This document shows positions 5,852-7,407 of a stretch of 7,407 bases of DNA, one piece after another (within the stretch, counting starts at the first letter, position 1; each line of letters opens with the position of its first letter). The notes under the pieces were generated by a model. That model had not been told where the DNA came from, made no database searches, and saw only the letters and a program-made list of their open reading frames with translations. The stretch spans positions 1 through 7,407 of the forward strand of contig CALBCO010000263.1 of assembly GCA_937927265.1 (NCBI GenBank), written 5' to 3'. The position numbers and the translations under genes are program-made. The DNA is from an uncultured Verrucomicrobiae bacterium. Lineage in GTDB: Bacteria; Verrucomicrobiota; Verrucomicrobiia; Palsa-1439.

Positions 5852-5857
5852 GAGGAG
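5851..5857 (+). promoter_or_regulatory. ribosome binding site for mglA, overlapping the upstream stop codon
   Basis: AGAGGAG starts at the last base of the preceding TGA (5849-5851) and lies 8 bases before ATG 5866. It selects 5866 over the in-frame upstream starts inside the preceding gene. Terminating ribosomes would cover it, which suggests translational coupling. Confidence 0.75.
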
Positions 5858-5865
5858 TCAACGCC

Positions 5866-6546
5866 ATGGCCATCGTCAACTACGTCAACAAAGAAATCCA
5901 GTTCAAGGTCGTCTATTACGGCCCCGCTCTCTGCGGCAAAACCACCAACCTGACTTACATCCACGGCCAGGTCGCCGAAGCCCACAAAGGCGAACTCGTC
6001 TCGCTCGCCACCGCGGCGGACCGGACGCTGTTCTTCGACTTCCTGCCGTTGAACGCCGTCGTCATCAAAGGCTTCAAGACTAAATTCCAGCTCTACACTG
6101 TGCCGGGCCAAGTCATGTACAACGCCACCCGGCAACTCGTGTTGCGCAGCGTGGACGGCATCGTCTTCGTCGCCGATTCGCAGTGGGACAAGATGGAAGA
6201 GAACGTCGAGAGCTTCAAAAACCTGCAAGATAACCTGGCCGAACAGGGCAGCAGCCTCGACCAACTCCCCTACTTGCTCCAATACAACAAACGCGACCTG
6301 CCCAACGTCGCCCCGCTCCACTACCTCGAATACCTGCTCAACAACCGCCGCGTCCGCGTGCCGAGTTTCGAGGCCGCCGCGACGACCGGGCAAGGGGTGT
6401 TCGCCTCGCTCAACGCCATTTCGCGGATGCTGCTCCAGAAATTCGCCCGGGAACACGATACCATGGCCGGTAACCGCCAACAACCGGCAGCGCCCCCGGC
6501 GCGCATCGTGTTGTCCGGCATCGCCGCGGCCACGTTGCGCCGCTGA
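5866..6546 (+). CDS. mglA: MglA-family Ras-like polarity GTPase
   Basis: MglA-GTP accumulates at the leading pole and directs motility machines, including type IV pili, in Myxococcus xanthus and relatives. The 226-residue protein has the P-loop GPALCGKT (19-26), a switch I segment DRTLFFDFLP (51-60) whose Arg52 aligns with the intrinsic arginine finger of bacterial MglA (Arg53 in Thermus), and TVPGQ (77-81) in place of the Ras DTAGQ, which is the MglA hallmark and leaves the catalytic Gln81. It also has the guanine-specificity motif NKRD (140-143). The match to Thermus thermophilus MglA runs through nearly the whole length. About 30 extra residues follow the GTPase fold (about 197-226), Pro/Ala-rich and ending in basic LRR. 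All catalytic elements are present, so an active GTP switch is expected. It sits between two roadblock-domain genes. Confidence 0.95.
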   Translation: MAIVNYVNKEIQFKVVYYGPALCGKTTNLTYIHGQVAEAHKGELVSLATAADRTLFFDFLPLNAVVIKGFKTKFQLYTVPGQVMYNATRQLVLRSVDGIVFVADSQWDKMEENVESFKNLQDNLAEQGSSLDQLPYLLQYNKRDLPNVAPLHYLEYLLNNRRVRVPSFEAAATTGQGVFASLNAISRMLLQKFAREHDTMAGNRQQPAAPPARIVLSGIAAATLRR

Positions 6547-6557
6547 ACCTCAACCAT

Positions 6558-6563
6558 GGAGGG
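6558..6563 (+). promoter_or_regulatory. ribosome binding site for mglB
   Basis: GGAGGG lies 5 bases before ATG 6569, within the 22-base gap between mglA and mglB. It supports 6569 as the start and co-translation of the two genes. Confidence 0.75.
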
Positions 6564-6568
6564 TTGGC

Positions 6569-7036
6569 ATGCAAGCAATCCCGATTATCACATTCGAAGC
6601 CGCCAACCAGTTACTCAACGCGCTGACCGATTACCTCGAAAAATCCGAGGCCAGCTTCGCGCTCGTGATTGACCGCGGCGGCTCCATCCTCAGCCAACAC
6701 GGCGACATCCCCGCAGGCTCCGACATGACGATTCTGGCCGCGCTGGCCGCCGGCAGCTATGCCGCCACCCGCGAACTGGCCACCCGGATTGGCGAAGCCG
6801 ATTTCAGCACTCTCCACCAAGAAGGCCAAAAGATGCAACTCCTCATGTCCGCCGTGGATGAGGACGTGGTGCTGGTCACCGGCTTCGGCCCCCAAACAGC
6901 GCTCGGCCTCGTCCGCTTCTATGCGGCCCGCGCCGTCCCCCAAGTCGCAGCGATCATTCAAGACGCGCGCGCCGCTCAACGCCCGGCCGTCCCCATCTTC
7001 ACTGCCGCCGATGTCGCCGCCGCTTTCCCCCGTTGA
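6569..7036 (+). CDS. mglB: MglB-like roadblock/LC7 protein, likely MglA GTPase-activating partner
   Basis: The 155-residue protein is of typical MglB size. MglB homodimers bind MglA-GTP and stimulate hydrolysis, restricting MglA to one pole. A roadblock fold is indicated by the N-terminal helix (about 9-25), strand FALVIDRGGSILSQHG (30-45), the helix segment LAALAAGSYAATRELA, a second strand pair (MQLLMSAVDEDVVLVTGFG), and a C-terminal helix ending in an Ala-rich tail. The segments ALVIDRGG, AAGSYAAT and the following GEADF closely parallel Thermus MglB (ALLIDRKG, VAGNAAAT, GEARF). The order here is mglA then mglB, the reverse of the mglBA order in Myxococcus. A generic roadblock partner working as a heterodimer with the HhH-roadblock protein is an alternative. 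Confidence 0.88.
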   Translation: MQAIPIITFEAANQLLNALTDYLEKSEASFALVIDRGGSILSQHGDIPAGSDMTILAALAAGSYAATRELATRIGEADFSTLHQEGQKMQLLMSAVDEDVVLVTGFGPQTALGLVRFYAARAVPQVAAIIQDARAAQRPAVPIFTAADVAAAFPR

Positions 7037-7080
7037 ACCATCGCCATCGCGCTGCAGCCCGCTCATATCCAACCATCCAA

Positions 7081-7143
7081 ACGACGCGCGGTTCTGGGAA
7101 TTCCGAGTCCGCGGCTCATCGTGTTGGTTCTGATTCGCGTCGT
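7081..7143. repeat. 8-bp inverted repeat in the convergent mglB/trmB gap
   Basis: ACGACGCG (7081-7088) and CGCGTCGT (7136-7143) are perfect inverted copies 47 bases apart. Between them are a weaker CGCGG/CCGCG pair (7087-7091 and 7109-7113) and a direct repeat GGTTCTG (7090-7096 and 7126-7132). A transcript from either strand could fold here, so a bidirectional, factor-dependent end of transcription is possible. No T-run follows on either strand. Confidence 0.4.
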
Positions 7144-7157
7144 GGATCAGACACCGA

Positions 7158-7407
7158 TCAACGGCGCAAAAACCGCGCGCGGTAGATCGGCTTCTGGGCA
7201 GCACGGAACTCGCGCTCGAAATCCGTTTGGGCTTCGTCCGGTAAGATCGGCGGTTCCGCCTCGGTAAACTCGCCGCGCATCGTCATCGCCCGCCGCACTT
7301 CCGCAGCATATTCCGCGGAATCCGTGGCAAAGTGTACTTCCCCATCCGCCGTCAGCATCCGGTGCAAGTCGCTCACAAAAGCCGGCTGGAATAGGCGTCT
7401 GCCGGCG
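7158..7407 (-). CDS. trmB: tRNA (guanine-N7)-methyltransferase, C-terminal part (5' end outside window)
   Basis: TrmB uses S-adenosylmethionine to make m7G at position 46 of tRNA variable loops. The frame is open from the window edge (82 residues visible) and ends with TGA at 7160-7158. Visible family signatures are RRLFQPAFVSDLHRML, then the strand GEVHFATDSAEYA, and the C-terminal TDFEREF...KPIYRARF, which carries the Thr/Glu positions used in SAM and tRNA binding. An in-frame GTG at 7376 lies inside the conserved domain and is not the real start. The N-terminal SAM-binding motifs lie beyond the window. The gene runs convergently towards mglB with a 121-bp gap and is probably independent of the motility genes. 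Confidence 0.93.
   Translation of the reverse strand, partial: AGRRLFQPAFVSDLHRMLTADGEVHFATDSAEYAAEVRRAMTMRGEFTEAEPPILPDEAQTDFEREFRAAQKPIYRARFLRR

Noticed and set aside
6759..7133. 124-codon + strand frame overlapping mglB and the convergent gap
   Set aside because: It is out of frame with mglB, Pro/Ser-rich, and has no ribosome site or motif.
1..7407. CRISPR arrays, insertion sequences or integration sites
   Set aside because: I saw no evenly spaced direct repeats, no transposase-like frames, no terminal inverted repeats, and no duplicated 3' end of the tRNA-Gln gene that would mark an integrated element.

Overview
The window looks like a bacterial chromosome of moderately high GC with densely packed genes. 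All genes lie on the + strand except the last. The gene families (PilB-type ATPase beside a TPR protein, a helix-hairpin-helix/roadblock protein, MglA and MglB) and the style of the Ala/Pro-rich proteins suggest a Gram-negative, type IV pilus-bearing bacterium, possibly of the Verrucomicrobiota/PVC group. That placement is a tentative inference, because no rRNA or lineage-specific marker is present.

Layout. Positions 1-837 are housekeeping: the 3' part of ispE (isoprenoid precursor kinase) runs into a tRNA-Gln(UUG) gene, and the two overlap by 10 bp. A 209-bp intergenic stretch (838-1046) follows. It holds palindromes and, at 1003-1018, an almost ideal sigma-54 (-24/-12) promoter. Positions 1047-3664 carry two closely linked genes: a TPR protein ending in an MshEN/GspE-N-like domain but without an ATPase, then a complete PilB/GspE-family assembly ATPase. 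A second intergenic stretch (3665-3832) holds a perfect GCGAAA-N2-TTTCGC palindrome and a second sigma-54-like promoter with correct spacing at 3780-3795. Positions 3833-7036 carry three closely linked genes: a 672-residue repeat/HhH/roadblock fusion protein, the small GTPase MglA, and an MglB-like roadblock protein. Positions 7158-7407 hold the C-terminal part of trmB (tRNA m7G46 methyltransferase) on the - strand, convergent with mglB.

How the genes may work together. PilB powers extension of type IV pili, or drives a related type II secretion-like machine. MglA is the Ras-like GTPase that marks the active cell pole in Myxococcus and Thermus, and MglB is its GTPase-activating partner. Their linkage here to PilB, with an additional roadblock domain fused to an HhH module and a new-looking repeat region, suggests a compact module for spatial control of pili. 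Two sigma-54-type promoters, one ahead of each half, would give coordinated expression under an RpoN/enhancer-binding-protein system, as is known for pilin genes in other bacteria. The most novel element is the 3833-5851 protein. It has two large tandem units built from about eight copies of a short 'x-LP-xx-LF'-like motif, a disordered linker with repeated 'EEIPxxIFAE' motifs, a ComEA-like HhH pair and a roadblock domain.
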